Assembly (NCBI RefSeq): GCF_003369795.1
Contig: NZ_CP026730.1
Span: 186,001-250,000 of the forward strand
Direction: 5' to 3'
Length of the DNA stretch: 64,000 bases
Source of the DNA: Streptomyces sp. CB09001
Lineage (GTDB): Bacteria > Actinomycetota > Actinomycetes > Streptomycetales > Streptomycetaceae
In this document: in pieces, positions 32,859-41,235 of the stretch
How positions within the stretch are numbered: the stretch's first letter is position 1
How the letters are laid out: each line of letters starts with the position of its first letter
Notes under the pieces: model-generated
Database searches by the model: none
What the model was told of the DNA's origin: nothing
What the model saw: only the letters and a program-made list of their open reading frames with translations
Program-made: the position numbers and the translations under genes

Positions 32859-33323
32859 GTGAGCGCCTTCACCGACGACATCGACAGCAACGGCGAGACC
32901 GTCCCGGGCCGTTACGGTCCCTCCGCCACCACCGAGGCAGACCCGCGGGAGGTGGGCCGGGTGCGGACCGAGTACTCCCCCGCGCACGACGGCGATCCCG
33001 ATCCCGGCGAGATCGTCTGGACGTGGGTGCCCTATGAGGAGGCGGACGGCCGGGGCAAGGACCGGCCCGTCCTCGTGGTCGCCCGGGAGGCGGCCGGGAC
33101 CGTGCTGGCGGTGCAGCTGTCCAGCAAGCGGCACGACGGGGACCGGGAGTGGGTGCCGATCGGCAGCGGGCCGTGGGACCGCTCCGGGCGGGACTCCTGG
33201 GTCGACGTCGACCGGGTGCTGCGCCTGCACGACGCGGGCATGCGCCGCGAGGCGTGCGCCCTGGACCGGATGCGTTTCGACCTCGTACGGCAGCGGCTGC
33301 GGGAGCGCTACGGCTGGAGCTGA
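32859..33323 (+). CDS. PemK/MazF-like protein
   Basis: The product is 154 aa. After a disordered N-terminus of about 45 residues, GEIVWTWVPYEEADGRGKDRPVLVVARE and VLAVQLSSKRHDGDREWVPIG match the PemK/MazF-fold core. WVDVDRVLRLH follows. MazF-type proteins are mRNA-cutting toxins, but many stand-alone actinobacterial members have no known toxicity. No antitoxin gene is adjacent. A TACGGT hexamer six bases before the GTG suggests a leaderless mRNA. A 24-bp tandem duplication spans its stop codon. Confidence 0.75.
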   Translation: MSAFTDDIDSNGETVPGRYGPSATTEADPREVGRVRTEYSPAHDGDPDPGEIVWTWVPYEEADGRGKDRPVLVVAREAAGTVLAVQLSSKRHDGDREWVPIGSGPWDRSGRDSWVDVDRVLRLHDAGMRREACALDRMRFDLVRQRLRERYGWS

Positions 33324-33348
33324 CGGGAGCGCTACGACTGGAGCTGAC
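33301..33348. repeat. 24-bp tandem duplication across two gene ends
   Basis: The 24-bp units 33301-33324 and 33325-33348 differ at one base (GGCTGG versus GACTGG). The first copy encodes the last residues and stop of the PemK-like gene. The second copy, read on the other strand, encodes the last residues and stop of the PARG-like gene. Confidence 0.9.
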
Positions 33349-34171
33349 CGGGACATCCGGCGCCCTCCGGGAAGGCGCGCTCGAAGGCCACCCGGACGGT
33401 GGCGCCAGGGGTGCGGTCCAGGATGCCGAACGCCACCCGCTCGAAGGCACCGGCGAACCGCCCGTCGGGCCCGAGCAGGGTCCGGAACGCGCCCGCCACC
33501 CGGGCGGGGTCGTTGCGGAACACCCCGCAGCCCCAGGCGCCCAGGACCAGCCGCCGGTACCCGTGGGCCGCGGCCGTCTCCAGCACCCGCTCGGCGCGCC
33601 GGGCGAGCGCGGCGGGCAGGTCGGCGGCACGCTCCGGGGCCGTGCGGAGCACCACGCCCGCGTTGGGCGCGGCGGAGGTGAGGAATCCGGCCCTGAACGG
33701 CTCGTCCAGCAGGCGGCCCCGGTCGTCGCGGAAGACGGGTACGCCGGGCGAGTGGACGACGCGGTCCGTGTAGAACGGGTCGCGGTGGGCGCGGTGGTGG
33801 TCGTAGAACTCGCGCGCCCGCAGCAGGCAGGTGTACAGGGCGGAGGCCCGGCACAGGGCCTCCTCCTGGGCCTGGGCGCCGTTGAGGTAGCCGCCGCCCG
33901 GGTTGCGTGCGGAGGCGAAGTTGAGCACGGCGACCTCGCCGCCGAGCCGCCGGGCGGCCTCCAGGCTGCTCTCGCCGGTCACCTCGAGGACCGTGCGCAC
34001 CCGGGCCGGAACGGACACCTCGACGGGCCCCGGCCCGTACATCCGCGTACCGTCCCGGGCCGCCCCGACCGCCGCCGCGAGGGACACCTCACGCCCGTCG
34101 GACGTGCGGTAGGACCCGGCCGCGACGATCTGCTCCGTCTGCTGTGCGATGCCCCGCAGGCGCGCGCTCAC
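33332..34171 (-). CDS. Bacterial-type poly(ADP-ribose) glycohydrolase-like protein (TIGR02452)
   Basis: The product is 279 aa. The macrodomain-fold catalytic signature lies at about residues 95-115: NFASARNPGGGYLNGA followed by QAQEEALCRASALY, that is GGG...QEE with the catalytic glutamates. Later segments VLGAWGCGVFRNDPARVAGAFRTLL and FERVAFGILD fit the TIGR02452 family. Members cleave ADP-ribose from proteins or small targets. The GTG start at 34171 follows GGGGGTGG. It converges with the PemK-like gene and is divergent from egtA. Confidence 0.85.
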   Translation of the reverse strand: MSARLRGIAQQTEQIVAAGSYRTSDGREVSLAAAVGAARDGTRMYGPGPVEVSVPARVRTVLEVTGESSLEAARRLGGEVAVLNFASARNPGGGYLNGAQAQEEALCRASALYTCLLRAREFYDHHRAHRDPFYTDRVVHSPGVPVFRDDRGRLLDEPFRAGFLTSAAPNAGVVLRTAPERAADLPAALARRAERVLETAAAHGYRRLVLGAWGCGVFRNDPARVAGAFRTLLGPDGRFAGAFERVAFGILDRTPGATVRVAFERAFPEGAGCPGQLQS

Positions 34172-34457
34172 GGCGCCACCCCCGTGGGCGCCGTGACCGC
34201 GCGCGGCGCGGTCTCCCCCGTCGTGCTCATGCGGGAATCCTGGGTGATGCTGAGGGTGCGGTGCAACGGAGTTTCCCGACCGGCGAACGACGCGGAAAGC
34301 CCCCGGAAACGGGCGGCTCGCGGAGATTACCGAGCGGGAACGTCCCGAAATGCATCCTTGTGCGGAGCGGCACGAGGGTCTTGGGTGGGACGAGTGTGCC
34401 GGCCCGGCCCACTGCAGAGGGCCCGGCGGCATGGTGGAATCTCAGGAGGATCCCGAC

Positions 34458-35759
34458 ATGTCCGATTCGGTTGGTGGCTGTATCCGGCCACGTACCGCGG
34501 TCAGTGAGGCCGAGGTCGAGGCGCTGGTCCGCGGCATCTGCTTCAAGACCGGTCCGCCCAGGCGCCTCGGCGTCGAGGTGGAATGGCTCGTCCACGAGCT
34601 GCGCGCGCCGCAGCTCCCCGTGTCACCCGAACGGCTCCACGCGGTGTACACCGCGCTGCGGGCCGTGCCCCTGAGGTCGGCGCTGACCGTCGAACCCGGC
34701 GGCCAGCTGGAGCTGAGTTCGCTCCCCGCCGCCTCGCTGATGGAGTGCGTCCGCTCCGTCTCCGCCGACCTCGACGCCGTCCGCGCCCTGCTGCGCGAGG
34801 ACGGCCTCGCCCTGGTCGGCCTCGGCCACGATCCCTGGCAGGCGCCGCGCCGTTACCTGCGGCAGCCGCGCTACGACGCCATGGAGGCCTGTCTCGACCG
34901 CACCGGCCCCGGTGGCCGCTTCATGATGTGCGCCTCCGCCTCGGTGCAGGTGTGCGTGGACGCCGGGCACGAGGAGCCGGGGCCGCTCGGTCACGTACGC
35001 CGGTGGTGGCTGGCCCATCACCTGGGCGCGGTCCTGCTGGCCGCGTTCGCCAACTCCCCGCTGTCCGGCGGGCGCCCCACCGGCTGGCGGTCCACCCGGC
35101 AGCTGCGGTGGACGCAGATCGGCCCCGGACGCGCGGGCGGTCCCCCGCTGGACAGCGACCCGCGCGGCACCTGGGCGCGGCACGTGCTGGACGCCCCGGT
35201 GATGTGCGTGCGCCGCGACGGCGGCCCCTGGGACGTGCCGGAGGGCCTGACGCTGCGGGAGTGGACCCGCGAGCTGGTGCCCCGGCCGCCGACCCGGGAG
35301 GACCTCGACTACCACCTCACCACGCTCTTCCCGCCGGTGCGTCCGCGCGGCCACCTGGAGCTGCGGATGATCGACGCGCAGCCCGGGGACGACGGCTGGA
35401 TCGTGCCGCTGGCGGTGACCGCCGCGCTGTTCGACGACCCCGAGGCGAGCGAGACCGCCTACCGGGCCGTCAAACCCCTGGCGGAGCGCACACGCGGCCT
35501 GCCCGCGCCGCACAACCCGCTGTACGAGGACGCGGCCCGTGCCGCCCTCACCGATCCCGAGCTGCGCGAGGCGGCCGTCACCTGCTTCACCGCCGCACTC
35601 GCCGCGCTGCCCCGGCTCGGCGCGAGCACCGAGGTGACGGACGCCGTCGCCGGGCACCTGGAGCGCTACGTCCTGAGGGGCCGCTGCCCCGCCGACGATC
35701 TGCTGGACATGCCGGGCGGCGCGGACCGTGGCCCGCACGGGAGGGAGACCCGCTCATGA
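34458..35759 (+). CDS. egtA: Glutamate-cysteine ligase of ergothioneine synthesis
   Basis: The product is 433 aa, starting at ATG 34458 with AGGAGGA just upstream. It is of the GCS2-like type: RRLGVEVEWLVHEL at residues 33-46, TVEPGGQLELSS near 80, and PPVRPRGHLELRMIDAQPGDDGW near 300. It joins glutamate and cysteine to gamma-glutamylcysteine, the sulfur donor used by EgtB. It overlaps egtB by four bases (ATGA) and is the first gene of the four-gene egt operon. Confidence 0.93.
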   Translation: MSDSVGGCIRPRTAVSEAEVEALVRGICFKTGPPRRLGVEVEWLVHELRAPQLPVSPERLHAVYTALRAVPLRSALTVEPGGQLELSSLPAASLMECVRSVSADLDAVRALLREDGLALVGLGHDPWQAPRRYLRQPRYDAMEACLDRTGPGGRFMMCASASVQVCVDAGHEEPGPLGHVRRWWLAHHLGAVLLAAFANSPLSGGRPTGWRSTRQLRWTQIGPGRAGGPPLDSDPRGTWARHVLDAPVMCVRRDGGPWDVPEGLTLREWTRELVPRPPTREDLDYHLTTLFPPVRPRGHLELRMIDAQPGDDGWIVPLAVTAALFDDPEASETAYRAVKPLAERTRGLPAPHNPLYEDAARAALTDPELREAAVTCFTAALAALPRLGASTEVTDAVAGHLERYVLRGRCPADDLLDMPGGADRGPHGRETRS

Positions 35760-37096
35760 CCGACCCCACTGACGCGACCACGACCACAACGCCCGAGGCC
35801 CTGCGTGAGCGGGCCCTGACCACGCTGGTCACCGCCCGCGAGCGCACCACCCTGCTCACCAGCTGCGTGGAGGGCCCCGACCTGACCGCCCAGGTGTCGC
35901 CGCTGATGTCCCCGCTGGTGTGGGACCTGGCGCACATCGGGAACCAGGAGGAGCAGTGGCTCCTGCGCGCGGTCGCCGGGCAGGAGGCGATACGTCCGGA
36001 GATCGACAGCTTGTACGACGCCTTCGAGCATCCGCGCTCCGAGCGGCCGAGCCTGCCGCTGCTGTCGCCCGCCGAGGCCCGCAGGTACGCGGCGGACGTG
36101 CGCGGGCGGGCCCTGGACGTGCTGGAGGCCACCGCGTTCGACGGGACGCGGCTGACGGAGGCGGGCTTCGCCTTCGGGATGATCGCCCAGCACGAGCAGC
36201 AGCACGACGAGACCATGCTGATCACGCACCAGCTGCGCAAGGGCCCGCAGGCCCTGACCGCGCCCGACCCGGACCCTGTACCGCTGTTCACGGGACCGGC
36301 CGAAGTCCTGGTGCCGGGCGGCCCGTTCGCCATGGGCACCTCCACCGAGCCGTGGGCCCTGGACAACGAACGCCCCGCGCACCGGCGCGAGGTGGCGCCG
36401 TACTTCATCGACACCGTCCCGGTGACCAACGGCGCCTACCGGGCGTTCATCGACGACGGCGGCTACGACGACCCGCGCTGGTGGACCCCCGAGGGCTGGG
36501 ACCACATCCGCCGGCACACCATCACCGCCCCGCTGTTCTGGCGCCGGGACGGCGGGCAGTGGCTGCGGCGCCGCTTCGGGGTGACCGAGGCGGTTCCGGC
36601 GGACGAGCCGGTGCTCCACGTGTGCTGGTACGAGGCCGACGCGTACGCCCGCTGGGCGGGGCGCCGGCTGCCCACCGAGGCCGAGTGGGAGAAGGCCGCG
36701 CGGTACGACCCGGCCGGCGACCGCGCCATGCGCTATCCCTGGGGCGACGCCGACCCGGGCCCGGAGCACGCCAACCTCGGGCAGCGGCACCTGCGCCCGG
36801 CCCCCGCGGGCAGCTACCCGGCCGGTGAGTCGCCCCTCGGCGTACGGCAGTTGATCGGCGACGTCTGGGAGTGGACGTCGAGCGACTTCGCGCCGTACCC
36901 GGGCTTCAGGGCGTTCCCGTACAAGGAGTACTCGGAGGTGTTCTTCGGCCCCGAGTACAAGGTGCTGCGCGGCGGTTCCTTCGCCGTGGACGCGGTGGCC
37001 TGCCGGGGCACGTTCCGCAACTGGGACTATCCGATCCGGCGGCAGATCTTCTCCGGGTTCCGCACGGCCCGGTCGGCGTCGGCACAGGCCGCCTGA
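35756..37096 (+). CDS. egtB: Hercynine oxygenase EgtB
   Basis: The product is 446 aa. The N-terminal DinB-like helical domain carries WDLAHIGNQEEQWL and the iron-binding AQHEQQHDETM (about residues 145-155). The C-terminal formylglycine-generating-enzyme-like domain runs from VPGGPFAMG to GGSFAV...RGTFRNWDYPIRRQIFSGFR. It is a non-heme iron enzyme that joins gamma-glutamylcysteine to hercynine with oxygen, forming the sulfoxide. The ATG overlaps the egtA stop and its own stop shares one base with egtC. Confidence 0.95.
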   Translation: MTDPTDATTTTTPEALRERALTTLVTARERTTLLTSCVEGPDLTAQVSPLMSPLVWDLAHIGNQEEQWLLRAVAGQEAIRPEIDSLYDAFEHPRSERPSLPLLSPAEARRYAADVRGRALDVLEATAFDGTRLTEAGFAFGMIAQHEQQHDETMLITHQLRKGPQALTAPDPDPVPLFTGPAEVLVPGGPFAMGTSTEPWALDNERPAHRREVAPYFIDTVPVTNGAYRAFIDDGGYDDPRWWTPEGWDHIRRHTITAPLFWRRDGGQWLRRRFGVTEAVPADEPVLHVCWYEADAYARWAGRRLPTEAEWEKAARYDPAGDRAMRYPWGDADPGPEHANLGQRHLRPAPAGSYPAGESPLGVRQLIGDVWEWTSSDFAPYPGFRAFPYKEYSEVFFGPEYKVLRGGSFAVDAVACRGTFRNWDYPIRRQIFSGFRTARSASAQAA

Positions 37097-37911
37097 TGTG
37101 CCGCCACCTGGCCTATGTGGGCCCCGGGGAGCCGCTCGGCGACCTCCTCGTCACGCAGCCGCACGGTCTGTACCGCCAGTCGTGGGCGCCGCGGCACCAG
37201 CGGTACGGCACGGTCAACGCCGACGGGTTCGGCGTCGGCTGGTACGCCGAGGGCGACCCGGTGCCCGCCCGGTACCGGCGGGCGGGCCCGATCTGGGCGG
37301 ACCAGTCCTTCGCCGACCTCGCGCGGGTGGTACGGACCGGCGCGCTGCTCGCGGCCGTACGGGACGCGACGCTGGCCGGCGCCGACGCGGAGGCGGCCGC
37401 GGCCCCGTTCGCCGCGGGGTCCTGGCTGTTCAGCCACAACGGGGCCGTGGCGGGCTGGCCCGCTTCGCTGGCTCCGGTGGCCGCTACGCTGGCGCCCGCT
37501 GAACTGCTGTCGCTGGAGGCGCGCAACGACTCGGCGCTCGTGTGGGCGCTGGTCCTGGCCCGGCTGCGGGCCGGGGACGACGAGGGCCGGGCGCTGGCCG
37601 AGACGGTGCTGGAGGTCGCCGCGGCGGCCCCGGCCTCCCGGCTCAACCTGCTCCTCACCAACGGCTCCACCGTCACCGCCACCACCTGGGGCGACACCCT
37701 GTGGTACCTGTCCCGGCCGGGTGGCGGCACGGTCGTCGCCTCCGAGCCGTACGACGACGACCCCCACTGGCAGGAGGTCCCCGACCGCACCCTGCTCACG
37801 GCGAGCCGCACCGACGTGCGACTCGCCCCGCTCAAGGACCCGGGCGGGACCGCCGCCCCCGGCCTCGGCCCGACCGACGCTTTCGTCTCTGCGAAGGAGC
37901 CCCGCACGTGA
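37096..37911 (+). CDS. egtC: Gamma-glutamyl hercynylcysteine sulfoxide hydrolase EgtC
   Basis: The product is 271 aa and is a class II glutamine-amidotransferase-fold hydrolase. The catalytic Cys2 follows the initiator (MCRHLAYVG), with NADGFGVGWY near residues 42-51 and LFSHNGAVAGW near 111-121. It removes the gamma-glutamyl group from the EgtB product. It shares one base with egtB and overlaps egtD by four, showing tight coupling. Confidence 0.94.
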   Translation: MCRHLAYVGPGEPLGDLLVTQPHGLYRQSWAPRHQRYGTVNADGFGVGWYAEGDPVPARYRRAGPIWADQSFADLARVVRTGALLAAVRDATLAGADAEAAAAPFAAGSWLFSHNGAVAGWPASLAPVAATLAPAELLSLEARNDSALVWALVLARLRAGDDEGRALAETVLEVAAAAPASRLNLLLTNGSTVTATTWGDTLWYLSRPGGGTVVASEPYDDDPHWQEVPDRTLLTASRTDVRLAPLKDPGGTAAPGLGPTDAFVSAKEPRT

Positions 37912-38879
37912 GCCAGTTCCGTCTGACCCGGACGCTGCCCGAGGACGCCACGGACGCCGCCCTGCGCGCCGACGTCCTGGCGGGCCTGACGAGCACGCCC
38001 AAGTGGCTGCCGCCGAAGTGGTTCTACGACGCGCGGGGCAGCGAGCTGTTCGAGGCGATCACCGCACTGCCCGAGTACTACCCGACCCGGGCCGAGCGGG
38101 AGATCCTCGTCGACCGGGCCGGGGAGATCGCGGCGGCGACCGGCGCCCGCACGCTGGTGGAGCTGGGCTCCGGCTCCTCGGAGAAGACGCGCGTGCTGCT
38201 CGACGCGCTCACCGAGCGGAACGGACTGCGCGGCTACGTGCCGGTCGACGTGAGCGAGAGCGCCCTCACCCAGGCCGGGCGGGCGCTCGTGACCGAGCGC
38301 CCCGGACTCCAGGTGCACGCGCTGATCGCCGACTTCACGGCCGGTCTGACGCTGCCCGACACGCCGGGCCCCCGGCTGGTGGCGTTCCTCGGCGGCACCA
38401 TCGGCAACCTGCTGCCGGAGGAACGCGCCGCGTTCCTGGCCACCGTGCACTCCCTGCTCTCCCCGGGCGACAGCCTGTTGCTGGGCACCGACCTGGTCAA
38501 GGACGAGGGGGTGCTGGTCCGCGCGTACGACGACGCGGCCGGGGTGACGGCCGAGTTCAACAAGAACGTGCTGTCCGTGGTGAACCGCGAGCTGGAGGCC
38601 GACTTCGCGCCCGCGGCCTTCGATCATGTGGCGCTCTGGAACGCCGAACGGGAGTGGATCGAGATGCGGCTGCGCTCCCGCACCGCGCAGTCCGTGAAGA
38701 TCCAGGCACTCGACCTGGCCGTGGACTTCGCGGACGGGGAGGAGTTGCGCACCGAGGTGTCCGCGAAGTTCCGGCGGGAGGGTGTGCGGACCGAGCTGGC
38801 GGCGGCCGGGCTCGACCTGGCCCACTGGTGGACGGACGGCGAGGGCCGTTTCGCCCTGTCGCTGAGCGTGGCGCGCTGA
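37908..38879 (+). CDS. egtD: Histidine N-alpha-methyltransferase EgtD
   Basis: The product is 323 aa. The SAM-binding motif is LVELGSGSSEKTRVLLDAL (about residues 82-100), followed by YVPVDVSESAL and FLGGTIGNL. It makes hercynine by adding three methyl groups to histidine, the first step of the pathway. It starts at GTG 37908 inside the egtC stop, with AAGGAG upstream. No EgtE-type lyase gene lies next to it, so that step must be encoded elsewhere, as in other streptomycetes. A hairpin follows the stop. Confidence 0.95.
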   Translation: MSQFRLTRTLPEDATDAALRADVLAGLTSTPKWLPPKWFYDARGSELFEAITALPEYYPTRAEREILVDRAGEIAAATGARTLVELGSGSSEKTRVLLDALTERNGLRGYVPVDVSESALTQAGRALVTERPGLQVHALIADFTAGLTLPDTPGPRLVAFLGGTIGNLLPEERAAFLATVHSLLSPGDSLLLGTDLVKDEGVLVRAYDDAAGVTAEFNKNVLSVVNRELEADFAPAAFDHVALWNAEREWIEMRLRSRTAQSVKIQALDLAVDFADGEELRTEVSAKFRREGVRTELAAAGLDLAHWWTDGEGRFALSLSVAR

Positions 38880-38881
38880 GT

Positions 38882-38905
38882 CCGGGGCGTCGGCACGCGC
38901 CCCGG
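38882..38905. terminator. Hairpin between egtD and the solute-binding gene
   Basis: CCGGGGCG (38882-38889) pairs with CGCCCCGG (38898-38905) across an 8-nt loop, in the 36-bp space between convergent genes. It probably stops transcription in both directions. Confidence 0.6.
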
Positions 38906-38915
38906 CACCGGCCGG

Positions 38916-40184
38916 TCAGCGCGTGTTGACGTCCAGCAGTTCGGTGACGCGGTCGGAGGCCTTCCGGGCCTCCGACTTCGCCTTCGCCCCCTTGAGCACG
39001 TTCGTCATGTACTCCTTGATCGGGTTGTCCGCCTCGACCGCGCCCCACCGGGGCGTACCGGGGGTCGCCCGGCCCTGTGCGGCGCCGGCCGCCATGGCCT
39101 CGATCCCCTCCTCGCCGGAGACGTCCTCGGCGAGCGACTTCTTGTTGGGGACGTAGTTCATGGTGCGGGCCAGGTCGGTGTTCCACTTGGTGCTCACGAG
39201 CGCCTCGACCACGGCACGGGCGCCGTCCTCCTGGTCGGTGTTCTTCGGGACGACGAGGTCGGAGCCGCCGGTGAAGACGGCGCCGGGCTTGTCGGCGCTC
39301 TTGCCGGGCACCGGGAAGAAGCCGATCCTGCCCTTGAGTTCGGGGTTCTCGCGCAGGATGGACTGGGCCTGGCCCGGCACCGCGATGATCTGCGCGACCT
39401 GTCCGTTGGCGAAGACCCCGGCCTGCGGCGGGTGTTCCTCGTCGGCGTCGACCGGGCCCTCGCCCAGGGCCTGCAGTTCGCGGTAGAAGTCCATGCCGCG
39501 CAGGGCTGCCGCGGAGTCCAGGGCGCCCGTCCAGACGCCGCCCTCGCCGTCCTGGGTGGCGAGTTCGCCGCCCTCGTCCCAGATGAATCCGGAGAGCGTG
39601 TACCAGTCCTGCCCGGCCAGGTAGATGCCCTGGTCGCCGTTCTGGTCGAGCTTCTCCGTGGCGGTGAGCCACTCCTCGCGGGTGCGGGGCGGCTCGTTGA
39701 TGCCGGCCTGCTCGAAGAGGTCCTTGCGGTAGATGACGACGCGGTTGGCGGCGTACCAGGGGATGCCGAACTGCTGGGACATCCACTGCCCGGGTTCGGC
39801 GAGGCCCGGCAGCCAGTCGCGGATGCCCCAGTCGCGCATCGACTCCAGGGTCAGGTCCTGCAGCCGGCCGCCCTCCGCGTACTGCGGGACCTGGGTGTTG
39901 CCGACCTCGACGACGTCGGGTCCGTCCGTGCCGTCGGCCTTCAGCGCGGCCTGCACCTTGTCGCCGATCCCGGTCCACTCCTGGATGCGGACGTCCAGGT
40001 CGAGGTCGGGGTGGTCGGCCTCGAAGCCCTCGGTGAACCGCTTCAGGAAGTCCTGCGAAGCGCTGTCCTTCATCAGCCACACGGTGACGGTGTGCCGTTC
40101 GCTCCCGCCGTCCTGCGAGATCAGGCCGCAGCCGCTGAGCACGGTGGCGGACACACTGACAAGGGCGAGCAGGCGACGTCTCAC
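38916..40184 (-). CDS. ABC sugar-binding lipoprotein (orphan)
   Basis: The product is 422 aa with a lipoprotein signal (RRRLLALVSVSATVLSGCG; lipobox LSGC, lipidated Cys near residue 18). The mature part is a cluster B/family 1 extracellular solute-binding protein: VTVWLMKDSASQDFLKRFTEGFEADHPD, GPDVVEVGNTQVPQYAEGG and a typical GGSDLVVPKNTDQ. It captures a sugar outside the cell for an ABC importer, but no permease genes are adjacent. A DasR-type operator sits in its promoter, which points to N-acetylglucosamine or chitobiose, or at least to control by that regulon. The GTG at 40184 follows AAGGA. Confidence 0.88.
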   Translation of the reverse strand: MRRRLLALVSVSATVLSGCGLISQDGGSERHTVTVWLMKDSASQDFLKRFTEGFEADHPDLDLDVRIQEWTGIGDKVQAALKADGTDGPDVVEVGNTQVPQYAEGGRLQDLTLESMRDWGIRDWLPGLAEPGQWMSQQFGIPWYAANRVVIYRKDLFEQAGINEPPRTREEWLTATEKLDQNGDQGIYLAGQDWYTLSGFIWDEGGELATQDGEGGVWTGALDSAAALRGMDFYRELQALGEGPVDADEEHPPQAGVFANGQVAQIIAVPGQAQSILRENPELKGRIGFFPVPGKSADKPGAVFTGGSDLVVPKNTDQEDGARAVVEALVSTKWNTDLARTMNYVPNKKSLAEDVSGEEGIEAMAAGAAQGRATPGTPRWGAVEADNPIKEYMTNVLKGAKAKSEARKASDRVTELLDVNTR

Positions 40185-40292
40185 GAGGGGTCCTTCTGAC
40201 TGACGAACAGAGGGCGCGGACAGGTGTGTCCTGCACACGCGAAGGGAGACCCGACGTGGGGGACGAGCCCGAAGCTCGAACGGGTGTCTGGG

Positions 40293-40321
40293 ATTTTGGT
40301 ATGGACCATTACAAAGGTCAA
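40293..40321 (-). promoter_or_regulatory. Promoter with embedded DasR-type operator
   Basis: On the minus strand TTGACC (40321-40316) and CAAAAT (40298-40293) are 17 bp apart, a plausible -35/-10 pair for the solute-binding gene. On the plus strand TTTGGTATGGACCATT (40295-40310) overlaps the spacer and -10. It matches the core TGGTnTnGACCA of the dre consensus recognised by the GntR-family repressor DasR. Confidence 0.6.
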
Positions 40322-40435
40322 GGGGAGGTACCGGAGGGTTTCCACCCCGAACGCCGATGCCTCGCGCTCCGTCCCGTCTTGGGGCACGGTGGAGTGACAC
40401 AGGGCACACCGCTGCCCCGTGGAAGGGAGCACCGC

Positions 40436-40651
40436 ATGTCGAACCACACCTACCGGGTCACCGAGGTCGTCGGTACCTCGCCCGACGGCGTCGACCAGGC
40501 CGTCCGCAACGCCGTCACGCGCGCCTCGCAGACCCTGCGCAAGCTGGACTGGTTCGAGGTGACGCAGGTGCGCGGCCAGATCGAGGACGGGCAGGTCGCG
40601 CACTGGCAGGTCGGGCTCAAGCTCGGCTTCCGCCTGGAGGAGTCCGACTGA
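40436..40651 (+). CDS. Dodecin (flavin-binding)
   Basis: The product is 71 aa, the standard dodecin length. YRVTEVVGTSPDGVDQAVRNAVTRASQTLRKLDWFEVTQVRGQIEDGQVAHWQVGLKLGFRLEE contains the conserved tryptophan (near residue 39) that stacks on flavin and the Q...HWQV strand. Dodecins form 12-subunit shells that store FMN or riboflavin. An FMN-dependent LLM-type monooxygenase gene lies 0.6 kb downstream. Confidence 0.93.
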   Translation: MSNHTYRVTEVVGTSPDGVDQAVRNAVTRASQTLRKLDWFEVTQVRGQIEDGQVAHWQVGLKLGFRLEESD

Positions 40652-40684
40652 CGCCCCCGAGGCCCACTCCGGCGATCACGTGCC

Positions 40685-41176
40685 TCAGGTGCGGCCCTCG
40701 CGCTCCTGCGCCACGCGCAGCTCGGCCGACCGGGCCGCCCAGCGTGCCCGGAGCACGGGGAATCCGGCCCGTTCGGCGTCGTCGCAGACCAACTCGTCGT
40801 CGTCCACCAGGACCCGGACCTCGCGGGTCCGCGCGAGCCGCCGCAGGATCTCCAGCTTGGTGCGCCGGGCGGGCCTGCGGTCGGCGTTGCCGCGCATGTG
40901 CACGGCACCGTCCGGCAGACCGTGCGCGGCCAGCCAGTCGAGCGTGTCGCGCCGGCACCGCTCGGGCCGTCCGGTGAGGTAGACGATCTCGCACTCCTTC
41001 GCGCTCTCCCGCACCAGCGCGATGCCCTCCGCGAGGGGCGGATCGTGCGGCGCGGCGGCGAAGAAGGCGTCCCAGTCGCGCGGCCTGCGCTCCAGGAACC
41101 GCTGCCGGTGCGCGGTGTCGGCGAGGGTGTTGTCCAGGTCGAACACGGCCACCGGTGGCCTGCTGCTGTCGCTCAC
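40685..41176 (-). CDS. HAD-like phosphatase
   Basis: The product is 163 aa. Motif I is VFDLDNTLADT (about residues 11-21), motif II YLTGRPERCRRDTLDW, and DDDELVCDDAERAG forms the final acidic motif. It resembles the phosphatase domain of polynucleotide kinase/phosphatase and acid-phosphatase-like HADs without a large cap. That wording suggests a nucleotide or nucleic-acid end phosphatase, but the substrate is not fixed. The GTG at 41176 is divergent from the LLM gene, 59 bp away. Confidence 0.8.
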   Translation of the reverse strand: MSDSSRPPVAVFDLDNTLADTAHRQRFLERRPRDWDAFFAAAPHDPPLAEGIALVRESAKECEIVYLTGRPERCRRDTLDWLAAHGLPDGAVHMRGNADRRPARRTKLEILRRLARTREVRVLVDDDELVCDDAERAGFPVLRARWAARSAELRVAQEREGRT

Positions 41177-41201
41177 CCGCCCACCCTAGAGCGCGCCGCC
41201 G

Positions 41202-41226
41202 GGAATCTGTGCGGCGTGCGGGCGTT
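41202..41226 (+). promoter_or_regulatory. Possible sigma-R-like promoter (17-bp spacing)
   Basis: GGAAT (41202-41206) and GTT (41224-41226) are 17 bp apart, one short of the usual 18. The GTG of the LLM gene begins ten bases later, so transcription would start close to the start codon. Confidence 0.35.
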
Positions 41227-41235
41227 GAAGACGGT

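Noticed and set aside
33301..33348. Attachment site from a mobile element
   Set aside because: The duplicated 24 bp are directly adjacent with nothing inserted and no integrase or tRNA is nearby; simple tandem duplication is enough.
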